The notes beneath the pieces are model-generated. The model ran no database searches, was not told where the DNA came from, and worked only from the letters and a program-made list of their open reading frames with translations. A program made the position numbers and the translations under genes. Shown in pieces: positions 16,316-24,512 of a stretch of DNA of 64,000 nucleotides; within the stretch, counting starts at the first letter, position 1, and the number at the start of each line of letters is the position of its first letter. Location: NCBI RefSeq assembly GCF_014287955.1, contig NZ_JACOPD010000003.1:186001-250000 (forward strand), given 5' to 3'. Origin of the DNA: Lachnospira hominis (ex Liu et al. 2021). Lineage in GTDB: Bacteria; Bacillota; Clostridia; Lachnospirales; Lachnospiraceae.

Positions 16316-17320
16316 ATGCAAAAATTTTTTGGAATTTTTGTGGATTCTGCAAAAGAATTCAAAAATCTGAAGTCAGTCATAATGGCTGCACTTCTTGTGG
16401 CACTTCACACTGTATTTGCAATGTTTTTGTCAATACAGGTAACTGATTCATTACGTATTTCAGTATCATTTATCGCAAATGTGGCTGCAGGCTGTCTTTT
16501 TGGACCTGTTATGGGTTTTGTCTGCGGTGGAATTGGTGATATAATCCAGTTTATATTAAAACCTACGGGACCATATTTCCCGGGCTGGACGCTGAGTGCG
16601 GCACTTGCCGGATTTATTTATGGAGCCTTTTTATATAAGAAATTTCCACAGAAAGTAAAAAAAGCAACAGATGACACAGGAAATTTTGGTCAGCTTGAAA
16701 AGCTTTATATGACAGCAAAGATTCTTATCAGTGTCTGTGTATTTGTATTTCTTATGGCAGCACCATATGTGACAGTAAGAGATAAGGCATCAAAGGAGAT
16801 TATTTTAACAGGAAGTGTATTTGATATTGTGAAACATGGATTTACAGGTCCCGGACGAAACAGTGCAATTGTTGGAATTATTCTTATAGCGGTTTCAGTG
16901 GCTATGGTAGTATTTGCTATATTTAAAATTAATGCCGTAGCTCTTATGGTAACTGTATTTGGCTGCTTTGCATCAGCATTGGCAATCTATACTGATAAAA
17001 AAACGACAACGGCAGGCTGGGGATTTTATGTGGCTGTAATCCTGATTATAATTTATATGGGAATATGTATTAAAAATATGGCAGATAAACATGCACTTGA
17101 TCTTGGATTTCTTGCCCGTGTAACGCTGGTGCTTACATTTGATACTATGCTTGTGAACGTTTTGATTGGAACATACTGGGTATCTGTTATGTATGGAAAA
17201 GGTTTTGCATTTTATTTTATAACCAGATTTATAAAAAACATAATCCAGTTGCCAATTAATATAATATTGACGTATTATGTACTTGGATTTATAAAGACAA
17301 TCAATGACAGATTGAGATAA
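16316..17320 (+). CDS. folT: ECF transporter S component, folate-specific (FolT), enlarged
   Basis: A 334-residue membrane protein that gives folate specificity to an energy-coupling-factor transporter; the shared EcfA/EcfT module is not here. Residues 20-115 resemble the first half of FolT (IMAALLVALHTVFAMF, RISVSFIANVAAGCLFGPVMGFVCGGIGDIIQF) and residues about 260-334 the second half (GFLARVTLVLTF to IQLPINIILTYYVLGF). Between them lie about 140 residues with roughly four extra hydrophobic helices; most FolT proteins have about 170 residues in total. The start is at 16316 behind AAAGGAGG. It is controlled by the upstream THF riboswitch. YfcE follows immediately. Confidence 0.85.
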   Translation: MQKFFGIFVDSAKEFKNLKSVIMAALLVALHTVFAMFLSIQVTDSLRISVSFIANVAAGCLFGPVMGFVCGGIGDIIQFILKPTGPYFPGWTLSAALAGFIYGAFLYKKFPQKVKKATDDTGNFGQLEKLYMTAKILISVCVFVFLMAAPYVTVRDKASKEIILTGSVFDIVKHGFTGPGRNSAIVGIILIAVSVAMVVFAIFKINAVALMVTVFGCFASALAIYTDKKTTTAGWGFYVAVILIIIYMGICIKNMADKHALDLGFLARVTLVLTFDTMLVNVLIGTYWVSVMYGKGFAFYFITRFIKNIIQLPINIILTYYVLGFIKTINDRLR

Positions 17321-17334
17321 GGATGGTAAAAGTT

Positions 17335-17874
17335 ATGAAAAAGATTATGATTGCTTCTGATATACACGGTTCTGCATATTATTGTGAAAAAATGCTTGAA
17401 TGTTACAAAAATGAGAAAGCAGATATGCTTGTTCTTTTAGGGGACATTCTCTATCATGGCCCGAGAAATGACCTGCCGGAAGATTATGCACCTAAAAAAG
17501 TAATCGCAATGCTTAATCCGCTCAAAAATGAAATTATCTGTGTAAGAGGCAACTGTGATACAGAGGTTGACCAGATGGTTCTTGATTTTAATGTGCTTTT
17601 TGAACAGGCTCATATTTATGTCAACGACAGACATCTTGTTCTTGCACACGGACACAAGCTTGACGAGAAAAATATTCCGGCATTAAGAGACGGTGATTAT
17701 CTTGTATGCGGTCATACACATATTCCTGCATGGGAAAAGAGAGGTACATATACATATGTTAATCCGGGTTCTGTATCAATTCCAAAGGAGAACAGTGAAC
17801 ACGGATATATAATTTTGTCAGATAAGTTCTATTGGAAAAATCTTGACGGAGAAGTTTATAAGACAGAAGAATAA
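17335..17874 (+). CDS. yfcE: YfcE-like metallophosphodiesterase
   Basis: A 179-residue cytoplasmic calcineurin-like phosphoesterase. The metal ligands are in order: DIHGS, GDILYHGP, GNCDTEVD, HGH and CGHTHIP. The length and motifs fit E. coli YfcE, a Mn-dependent phosphodiesterase of uncertain physiological substrate. ATG 17335 follows AAGGATGG by about 9 bases; ATG 17323 overlaps that site. It lies 14 bases after folT and is probably cotranscribed with it under the THF riboswitch transcript. Confidence 0.87.
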   Translation: MKKIMIASDIHGSAYYCEKMLECYKNEKADMLVLLGDILYHGPRNDLPEDYAPKKVIAMLNPLKNEIICVRGNCDTEVDQMVLDFNVLFEQAHIYVNDRHLVLAHGHKLDEKNIPALRDGDYLVCGHTHIPAWEKRGTYTYVNPGSVSIPKENSEHGYIILSDKFYWKNLDGEVYKTEE

Positions 17875-17914
17875 AATCATAATCGTTTTATTATAATATT
17901 TTATATATATTTAA

Positions 17915-17942
17915 TTGATTTTAATTGGGCATATGGTACAGT
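17915..17942 (+). promoter_or_regulatory. Possible promoter
   Basis: TTGATT (17915-17920), 16 bp, TACAGT (17937-17942), 55 bp before the zinc-ribbon gene. The -10 match is moderate. Confidence 0.4.
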
Positions 17943-17996
17943 ATTTAACATAAGAAAAATTTATAGAAAGGCTGTGCAATTTGCATAATTAGGGTT

Positions 17997-18401
17997 ATGG
18001 ATAAGTTTAAGAATAAGATGATGAGATTTATGCAGGGAAGATATGGTTCAGATCAGCTTGCCAGACTGACGATGTATATTTCATTTGCATGTCTTATTGT
18101 TACAATTTTCTGGCACAATACATTTATATATTTTTTGGCACTCGTATTGCTTATATATACATATTTCAGAATGTTATCACGTAACATTTCAAGAAGATAT
18201 AATGAGAATCAGATATATCTGAAGTGCAGATATAAGGTGATAGCTAAGTTTAACGGATTCAAGGCAAGGATGCGTGACAGAAAGACACACAGGGTATTTA
18301 AGTGTCCGGGCTGCTCACAGAAAATCAGAGTTCCGAGAGGCAAAGGCAGGATTAGTATCAAGTGTCCTAAGTGCAGAATTGAATTTATAAAAAGAACATA
18401 A
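17997..18401 (+). CDS. Small membrane protein with C-terminal zinc ribbon
   Basis: A 134-residue protein that I do not recognise as a named family. Residues about 25-60 hold two hydrophobic helices (LTMYISFACLIVTIFW and TFIYFLALVLLIYTYF). A basic linker follows, and then a four-cysteine zinc ribbon, FKCPGCSQKIRVPRGKGRISIKCPKC (CPGC and CPKC knuckles). The cysteine part probably faces the cytoplasm and may bind RNA, DNA or protein. It is monocistronic and convergent with the glycosyltransferase gene. Its function is unknown. Confidence 0.7.
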   Translation: MDKFKNKMMRFMQGRYGSDQLARLTMYISFACLIVTIFWHNTFIYFLALVLLIYTYFRMLSRNISRRYNENQIYLKCRYKVIAKFNGFKARMRDRKTHRVFKCPGCSQKIRVPRGKGRISIKCPKCRIEFIKRT

Positions 18402-18402
18402 A

Positions 18403-18440
18403 AAAATGCCGGTTGAACATCAAAGTTCTTCCGGCATTTT
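18403..18440. terminator. Convergent terminator overlapping the glycosyltransferase 3' end
   Basis: AAAATGCCGG (18403-18412) pairs perfectly with CCGGCATTTT (18431-18440). The minus-strand reading is followed by T6, so it fits best as terminator of the glycosyltransferase gene, whose stop codon lies in the loop. It may also stop the + strand gene. Confidence 0.75.
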
Positions 18441-19484
18441 CCAGTTGTCAGCCTGTTTTTCATATTCGCTGGCATTATTGTTATATGTATCGGCAAGTAC
18501 ATCATCGCCATGTGCAACAGCTTCTGAGGCAAGAGTGGTGTAGCATTGTGCAAGCCTTCTTAATGGAATGTCACCGCTTGTTCTTATGTCAAGAACGCTC
18601 TCTGTTTCACTGCTGGCATTGATATACCATAAGACAGCCTCAGATATGTCGTTTTTATTGAAAAAATAGTCGCCAATTTCCAGACAGATTTCAGAACATG
18701 GTGATACAGCAACATTTTTAAGTGCAATCTTAAAAAAATCATCGCTAAGATTTTTAAGACGGTACATTCTGGCAAGGACGCATGATATTGCTTCAAGACA
18801 GTCATTGTCTGTATATTCGTATATGAGTCGTCTGGTAAATATATCATAAAATTCTTCAAAGTCATCATCGCTTCCTGATATGAGCAATTCCTTGCAAAAC
18901 ATTCTAAGAACATAATTTTCAAGATGTGTTCCATTATCAATTGATTTTTTGAATATTGAAAAATCTCTTTTTGAATGAGATGACTGCGGCATATGCAGTA
19001 TTTCAATGTCACTGTCAAATATCACGGGCTGCAGCCGCACTGTTTCGTGTATCGGTGAAATCCATGTAAATGTACGCAGACGTTTATACAGCTTCGGACG
19101 CAGTTCTTTTTTGGAATTATAGACTGTATTGTGTGAACAGTTGACATATTTCATCTGTACGATATCAATCTCCGGCAGTAGAACTGACTTTAAACGCATA
19201 AATAAATTACGGTTGTAATCATCAAGAACTTCGTCGGCATCAGCAGAGAAAATGTAATCGCATGATGCTTTTGAAAATGCAAAATTTCTTGCTTCGGAAA
19301 AATCACCTGTCCATTCAAAATCATATATTTTATCGGTGTATCCGGCAGCAATATTTTTTGTGTTATCCGTTGAGCCGGTATCAACAATTATTATTTCATC
19401 AAAAAGTCCGCTGTATGAGTCAAGACAGCGTTTAAGAACGGATTCTTCATTTTTGGCTATCATACACATAGATATAGATATCAT
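18420..19484 (-). CDS. Family 2 glycosyltransferase with helical-repeat C-terminus
   Basis: A 354-residue protein. Residues 1-100 are a GT-A domain: SMCMIAKNEESVLKRCLDSY, EIIIVDTGSTDNT, DFSEARNFAFSKASCDYIFSADADEVLDD with the DxD metal site at DADE. Residues about 190-354 are helical with TPR-like character (DIFTRRLIYEYTDNDCLEAIS; LEIGDYFFNKNDISEAVLWYINA). This layout matches SunS-like or protein O-glycosyltransferases of Firmicutes. The acceptor is unknown. It stands alone on the minus strand between two terminated + strand units. Confidence 0.82.
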   Translation of the reverse strand: MISISMCMIAKNEESVLKRCLDSYSGLFDEIIIVDTGSTDNTKNIAAGYTDKIYDFEWTGDFSEARNFAFSKASCDYIFSADADEVLDDYNRNLFMRLKSVLLPEIDIVQMKYVNCSHNTVYNSKKELRPKLYKRLRTFTWISPIHETVRLQPVIFDSDIEILHMPQSSHSKRDFSIFKKSIDNGTHLENYVLRMFCKELLISGSDDDFEEFYDIFTRRLIYEYTDNDCLEAISCVLARMYRLKNLSDDFFKIALKNVAVSPCSEICLEIGDYFFNKNDISEAVLWYINASSETESVLDIRTSGDIPLRRLAQCYTTLASEAVAHGDDVLADTYNNNASEYEKQADNWKMPEEL

Positions 19485-19560
19485 AGAAACTCCTTATTAA
19501 TCAAAAATGTATCTGATATGATTATTTTGCATACGAAAAAGATTAAAGTCAATACTTTTC

Positions 19561-19589
19561 TTGATTTAAGTCTGCGTTGAAAGTATAAT
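19561..19589 (+). promoter_or_regulatory. Promoter of the 19.6 kb operon
   Basis: TTGATT (19561-19566), 17 bp, TATAAT (19584-19589), only 18 bp before the start codon, so the leader must be very short. Confidence 0.6.
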
Positions 19590-19607
19590 AATATAAAGGT
19601 AAAAATT

Positions 19608-20354
19608 ATGGAAGAATATATTGAAAATGAACGCTTCAATGCGGCAAAAGAAAAGATTATAGGTAAAAAGCATAATGATAAAGGAATCGGAACGCTTTCA
19701 GAAAAGACTGTTCACGGTGTGTTGAAACATTTTTTTGAACCCGATGAGGATTGCCATGAAGTGGCACTTAACGGTTATTTTGCTGATATATACAATGACA
19801 GCGGTGTTATAGAGATTCAGACAAGACAACTTAACAAGCTAAGAGAAAAGCTTGCGGTATTTCTTAATTATTATCCTGTCACAGTCGTTTATCCGATGCC
19901 GGCTAACAAATGGCTTTCGTGGATAAATCCTGAGACGGGGGAGACCGGAGGACGAAGAAAGTCGCCGAGACATTTTACAATATATGATTCTTTTTTTGAA
20001 CTTTACAAGATAAAATCATACCTGAAAAACCCTAATCTGACGATAAAGCTTGTTCTTATGGATGTTGAGGAATATAAGCTTCTCAATGGCTGGGATAATT
20101 CAAAGAAAAGAGGAGCGTGGCGGTATGACAGAATTCCCGTAGGAATCCGGGAGATTGTTGTGCTTGAACAGCCTGAGGATTATATGCAGTTTGTTCCATA
20201 TGAACTGGAAGATGGATTTACATCAAAAGATTTTGCAAGGGTGTGCAGAATAAATAAAAGCACGGCAGGTCTTGCACTTAATATCCTTAATTATATGGGA
20301 ATGGTAAAAAGAACAGGGAAACAGGGAAATTCGTATATTTATGAAGTTGAATAA
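19608..20354 (+). CDS. Conserved protein with possible nuclease-like fold and C-terminal wHTH
   Basis: A 248-residue protein without a name I can give. Residues 1-30 are charged. Residues about 40-75 contain CHEVALNGYFADIYNDSGVIEIQTRQL, where Asp, then Glu-x-Gln on the next strand, resembles the PD-(D/E)xK nuclease core with Gln in the Lys position. YYPVTVVYPMPANKWLSWI and an Arg/Gly-rich loop follow. Residues 200-248 look like a winged helix (FTSKDFARVCRINKSTAGLALNILNYMGMVKRTG). It may be a DNA-binding, perhaps catalytically inactive, nuclease-like protein. The HdeD-like gene follows closely and is probably in the same operon. Confidence 0.55.
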   Translation: MEEYIENERFNAAKEKIIGKKHNDKGIGTLSEKTVHGVLKHFFEPDEDCHEVALNGYFADIYNDSGVIEIQTRQLNKLREKLAVFLNYYPVTVVYPMPANKWLSWINPETGETGGRRKSPRHFTIYDSFFELYKIKSYLKNPNLTIKLVLMDVEEYKLLNGWDNSKKRGAWRYDRIPVGIREIVVLEQPEDYMQFVPYELEDGFTSKDFARVCRINKSTAGLALNILNYMGMVKRTGKQGNSYIYEVE

Positions 20355-20370
20355 AAGGAGGATGTTTGAG

Positions 20371-20937
20371 ATGAAGAAAAATGAAGATGGAATAGGAACT
20401 TTTTTTAAGAAGATGCAGGGGAGCTATATTGTTATGGCTGTCGCATACGTTGTATTCGGGCTCAGTCTGCTTGTTAAGCCAGAGTTATCAACAACTGTTA
20501 TATGTTATGCAATCGGTGCGGTATGTGTCATTTATGCAATTGCAAATCTTATCAAATATTTTACAGGCAGCATGAATCGAATGTATATTGAGCCTGATTT
20601 TGTTCTTTCGGTTATTATATGCGTATTCGGCATTGTGACAATTGTAAGGCCATCAGTAATTATATCAATACTGCCATTTATAGTGGGCATTGTACTTGTG
20701 TTCAGCGGACTAATCAAAGTTCAGGACGGAATTAATCTTAAAAGATTTAATTATGACAGATGGTTTCTTGTATTGGGATTTGCTGTTATATCTGTTATTT
20801 TAGGCATTGTCGTACTTCTTAATCCATTTGGAACAGGTCTTCTTTTTACAAGAATGGTCGGACTTTTCTTTACAGTTGACGGTGTACTCAGTATTTCAAG
20901 CATTGTCATGCTTAGAAAAAACGGCAAATTTTATTAA
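20371..20937 (+). CDS. HdeD-like (DUF308) membrane protein
   Basis: A 188-residue membrane protein with six hydrophobic helices (MAVAYVVFGLSLLV, VICYAIGAVCVIYAIANLI, FVLSVIICVFGIVTIV, ISILPFIVGIVLVFSGLI, WFLVLGFAVISVILGIVVLLNPF, LFFTVDGVLSISSIVML), the layout of DUF308/HdeD proteins. HdeD is linked to acid tolerance in enterics, but the role in Firmicutes is unknown. ATG 20371 is preferred because AAAGGAGG lies just before it; the earlier ATGs at 20341 and 20362 overlap the previous gene or the ribosome binding site. Confidence 0.75.
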   Translation: MKKNEDGIGTFFKKMQGSYIVMAVAYVVFGLSLLVKPELSTTVICYAIGAVCVIYAIANLIKYFTGSMNRMYIEPDFVLSVIICVFGIVTIVRPSVIISILPFIVGIVLVFSGLIKVQDGINLKRFNYDRWFLVLGFAVISVILGIVVLLNPFGTGLLFTRMVGLFFTVDGVLSISSIVMLRKNGKFY

Positions 20938-20964
20938 AAGTTATTCAGTTGAAAAGGAATTGAT

Positions 20965-23439
20965 ATGTATGTTATAAAGGGCAGTGCTCTGCGTATTTCA
21001 GTAAGAAATCTTGTGGAGTTTTTATGCCGCGGCGGTGATATAGATGCAGGAAGCGGTTTGGGCACAGATGTTATAGCGATGCAGGAAGGAGCAAGGATCC
21101 ACAGACTTATTCAGCACAGGATGGGAGCAAAATATCACGCAGAAGTACCTTTAAAGTATAAATGTGATTATGATGAATACAGTATAAGCATTGAGGGCAG
21201 GGCTGATGGTATAATCTGTGATATGGATGAAGATGAGGATGGAAATAAGACACCTGTATCTGATGTTATTATAGATGAAATTAAAACAATGCAGACAGAT
21301 GTGACAAAGATGAAAGAGGCTGTATATGTCCATAAGGCACAGGCAATGTGCTATGCATACATATATGCCACACAGCATAATCTTGAGAAAATTACAGTCC
21401 AGATGACATATTGCAATTCTGAAACGGAAGAAATAAAAAGATTTGCAGAAGATTTTTCATATGATGAGATAAATAAGTGGTATGAAAATCTGATGAAACA
21501 GTTTAAAAAGTGGACGGATTTTATATTTGAACAGAGACAATTAAGACAGGAATCAATAGGGAATCTGGAGTTTCCTTTTGAATACAGAGAGGGACAAAGA
21601 GAACTTGTGGTCAGTGTATACAAGACGATAAACCGTGGAAAGACTTTGTATATACAGGCACCGACAGGGGTCGGGAAAACAATTGCAACAATATTTCCGG
21701 CTGTTGCCGCCATGGGACAGAACAAGGCTGATAAAATATTTTATCTTACATCAAAAACGATAACACGCACAGTTGCCGAAAATACATATGTATTGTTAAG
21801 AGAAAATGGACTGCATTTCAGGACAGTTACGCTTACAGCAAGAGATAAGATATGTATGGCAGAAAAAAGAGAATGTAATCCGGTAAACTGTGAGTATGCC
21901 AAAGGTCATTTTGACCGTGTAAATGATGCGATTTTTGATGCGATATCCAATAATGAAGTTATAGACAGGACATGCATAGAGAAATATGCATTAAAGCACA
22001 GAGTGTGTCCGTTTGAGATGAGCCTTGATATTTCATACTGGTGTGACGGCATAATCTGTGATTACAATTATGTATTTGACCCGAATGTTGCACTGAAAAG
22101 GTATTTTGGTGAAAAAGTAAAAGGTGATTATATATTTCTTGTTGATGAAGCACATAATCTAGTTGACAGAGCCAGGGAAATGTATAGTGCATCAATAGTA
22201 AAAGAAGATTTTCTTGAGATAAAAAAACTGCTTAAGACAACGGATGCAGGGTATATAGATAAAAGACTTGTGTCATGGCTTGATAAATGTAATAAAAGTC
22301 TTCTTGAAATGAAAAGAGAGTGTGATGATTACAGGGTTTTTGGTGATATAACTTCACTTAAAAGACTGCCGGAATATCTTGAATATCTTTCAATGGGAAT
22401 ATCATCATTTCTCGATAAAAATAAGAAGTTTGAAAAAAAGGATGAACTTCTCGAATTCTTTTTTAAGATAAAACATTTTCTTGCGATGTATGACTGTGCA
22501 GATGAAAAATATGTAATATATTGCGAGCATGATGATGAAGGGAATTTTGTGCTGCGTCTGTATTGTGTTGACCCGTCCGGAAATATATCAGACAGGATTT
22601 CCATGGGATGCAGTACAATATTTTTTTCGGCAACGCTTCTGCCTGTCAATTATTACAAAGAAATGCTGTCAGGAGAGATTGATGATTATGCTGTATATGC
22701 ACATTCGCCCTTCAAAGCTGAGAAAAAATGTATAGTTGCTTCAAAAGATGTGAGCAGCCGTTATACAAGACGCAATGATAATGAATACGAAAAAATCTGC
22801 CGTTATATATATGAGACTGTCAATGCAAAAAAAGGTAATTATATGGTATTTTTCCCATCATATGGATATATGGAAAATGTAAAGAATATGTTTATGGAAA
22901 ATTACAGCTGCCGTCCGGCAGAAACAGCTTTTACAGCCGGAGAAGACATCTGTGGGAATAAGGATTATATAAATATATATATTGCGACACAGAGAAACGG
23001 AATGAATGAAGAAGACAGGGAACAGTTTTTAAAACTTTTTGAAGAAGAAAAATTTGATGGGTCTCTTATTGGAATGTGTGTTACAGGAGGTATATTTTCT
23101 GAGGGGATTGATTTAAAGAACGACAGTCTTATAGGTGCTGTAATTGTCGGAACAGGGCTTCCTATGATATGCAGGGAGAGAAATATTTTAAGAGATTATT
23201 TTGATGCAAATGAAAAAGACGGATATTCATATGCCTATGTTTATCCGGGAATGAACAAGGTACTGCAGGCAGCAGGCCGTGTTATAAGAACAGATGAAGA
23301 CAGGGGAGTGATAGAACTGCTTGATGACAGGTTTCTTCGTCCTGAATATCAGAAAATGTACCCGAGGGAATGGGAAAATGTTATTTCGGTAAGAAGAGAA
23401 AATGTCAGAAAACAGCTTGATATTTTTTGGAAAAACTAA
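20965..23439 (+). CDS. DinG/XPD-like Fe-S helicase with N-terminal PD-(D/E)xK nuclease domain
   Basis: An 824-residue protein. Residues 1-150 are nuclease-like (SVRNLVEFL; GARIHRLIQ; IEGRADGIICD; VIIDEIKT, the catalytic D...ExK). Residues 205-824 are an SF2 helicase of the XPD/DinG family: YREGQRELV, Walker A APTGVGKTIATIF, cysteines CMAEKRECNPVNC and CPFEMSLDISYW that probably hold a 4Fe-4S cluster, VDEAHN (DEAH box), and the C-terminal SEGIDL and QAAGRVIR motifs. It probably unwinds and trims DNA during repair. It starts behind AAAAGGA, 27 bases after the HdeD-like gene. Confidence 0.87.
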   Translation: MYVIKGSALRISVRNLVEFLCRGGDIDAGSGLGTDVIAMQEGARIHRLIQHRMGAKYHAEVPLKYKCDYDEYSISIEGRADGIICDMDEDEDGNKTPVSDVIIDEIKTMQTDVTKMKEAVYVHKAQAMCYAYIYATQHNLEKITVQMTYCNSETEEIKRFAEDFSYDEINKWYENLMKQFKKWTDFIFEQRQLRQESIGNLEFPFEYREGQRELVVSVYKTINRGKTLYIQAPTGVGKTIATIFPAVAAMGQNKADKIFYLTSKTITRTVAENTYVLLRENGLHFRTVTLTARDKICMAEKRECNPVNCEYAKGHFDRVNDAIFDAISNNEVIDRTCIEKYALKHRVCPFEMSLDISYWCDGIICDYNYVFDPNVALKRYFGEKVKGDYIFLVDEAHNLVDRAREMYSASIVKEDFLEIKKLLKTTDAGYIDKRLVSWLDKCNKSLLEMKRECDDYRVFGDITSLKRLPEYLEYLSMGISSFLDKNKKFEKKDELLEFFFKIKHFLAMYDCADEKYVIYCEHDDEGNFVLRLYCVDPSGNISDRISMGCSTIFFSATLLPVNYYKEMLSGEIDDYAVYAHSPFKAEKKCIVASKDVSSRYTRRNDNEYEKICRYIYETVNAKKGNYMVFFPSYGYMENVKNMFMENYSCRPAETAFTAGEDICGNKDYINIYIATQRNGMNEEDREQFLKLFEEEKFDGSLIGMCVTGGIFSEGIDLKNDSLIGAVIVGTGLPMICRERNILRDYFDANEKDGYSYAYVYPGMNKVLQAAGRVIRTDEDRGVIELLDDRFLRPEYQKMYPREWENVISVRRENVRKQLDIFWKN

Positions 23440-23534
23440 AAAATATAAATATTTATATAAATTTAATAGTGCATTATGATGCATGGTAATGTATAATCAT
23501 AAGTAAGATATACGGTGAAAGGGATGGTAACTGT

Positions 23535-24497
23535 ATGGATGATAAGTTTAGAGAAAAAGTTAAAAGAGCCATAGAAGACGGTACTTACAAACAGGAACTT
23601 GAAAAGATGAACTTTGACAGATTCCAGTCAATAGAGATTCAGAAAGGAATACAGTCCCATGTTGATGTTTTGAAATATGCTTCGCCTGAATTTGATGCGG
23701 CACAGATGAAGTCTATAAGACTTGCACTTGAGGATGGAATGGATGTTGAGGCATTCGCAAAGCCTGAATATGATTATATCCAGATGGAAGAGATTAAGAG
23801 TGCAATAAAAGACGGAATGGATGTCGCACAGTTATGTAATCCGCTGTTTGATTTTTCAGTTATGCGTGAAATAAGAATGGCAGGAGATTATCAGAAGCGT
23901 ATATTAAAATTTGCCGATGAAGGCTGTGACAGCGGGGTGCTGAAGCAGATAAGGCTTGCGGCACAAGCGGATGTCAATATTGATTTTTATGTTCAGGAAG
24001 GGTATGACGAATATCAGCTTAATGAGATAAGGCTTGGCCTTATGCACTGTGTCGATGTTAATAAGTATCTGTATCATGAATATAATGGGGAACAGATGAA
24101 GCAGATAAGGCTTGGACTTGAACAAAAAGTGGATGTTTCAAAATACTCAATGACGGGATTTTCATCGACACAGATGGAACAGATAAGGCTGGCATTAAAA
24201 GACGGGCTTGATGTTGAAGAATACGGTGACCCATTTGTTGAGGCACTCCAGATAAAAGACTGGCGTGAGGGTAAGGTTCCTGAAGCACCGAGACAGCCGG
24301 ATGAGAATCAGTCAAAAGAGATTCTTGCAGGACTTGAAAAAGGACTCGATGTAAGCCTGTATGCGGATACAGATTACAGTGCAGAACAGATGAGACAGAT
24401 AAGGCTTGGCCTTGAGGATAATCTTGATGTCTCGCCTATTCTTGATAAGAATTTAAGTGCAGAGCAGATGTGCAAGATAAGACAGAGTTTAAAGTAA
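23535..24497 (+). CDS. Tandem-repeat protein with QM-x2-IR-L-x-L-x-x-G-x-DV repeats
   Basis: A 320-residue soluble protein made almost wholly of about eleven repeats of roughly 25 residues. The core reads Q-M-x-x-I-R-L-x-L-E-x-G-x-D-V-x-x-Y (for example QMKSIRLALEDGMDVEAF and QMRQIRLGLEDNLDVS). Each unit probably folds as a helical pair, so the whole is a solenoid for protein binding. One unit near residue 115 is broken and one near residue 240 carries an insert (WREGKVPEAPRQPDENQS). I have seen this repeat type in clostridial hypotheticals, but no function is known to me. It is 15 bases before the FapA-like gene, suggesting a joint role. Confidence 0.75.
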   Translation: MDDKFREKVKRAIEDGTYKQELEKMNFDRFQSIEIQKGIQSHVDVLKYASPEFDAAQMKSIRLALEDGMDVEAFAKPEYDYIQMEEIKSAIKDGMDVAQLCNPLFDFSVMREIRMAGDYQKRILKFADEGCDSGVLKQIRLAAQADVNIDFYVQEGYDEYQLNEIRLGLMHCVDVNKYLYHEYNGEQMKQIRLGLEQKVDVSKYSMTGFSSTQMEQIRLALKDGLDVEEYGDPFVEALQIKDWREGKVPEAPRQPDENQSKEILAGLEKGLDVSLYADTDYSAEQMRQIRLGLEDNLDVSPILDKNLSAEQMCKIRQSLK

Positions 24498-24512
24498 AAG
24501 GTGGTGGCAGGT

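Noticed and set aside
23535..24497. CRISPR-like or DNA-level tandem repeat
   Set aside because: The repetition is at protein level (about 25 residues per unit) with variable codons, inside a single reading frame.
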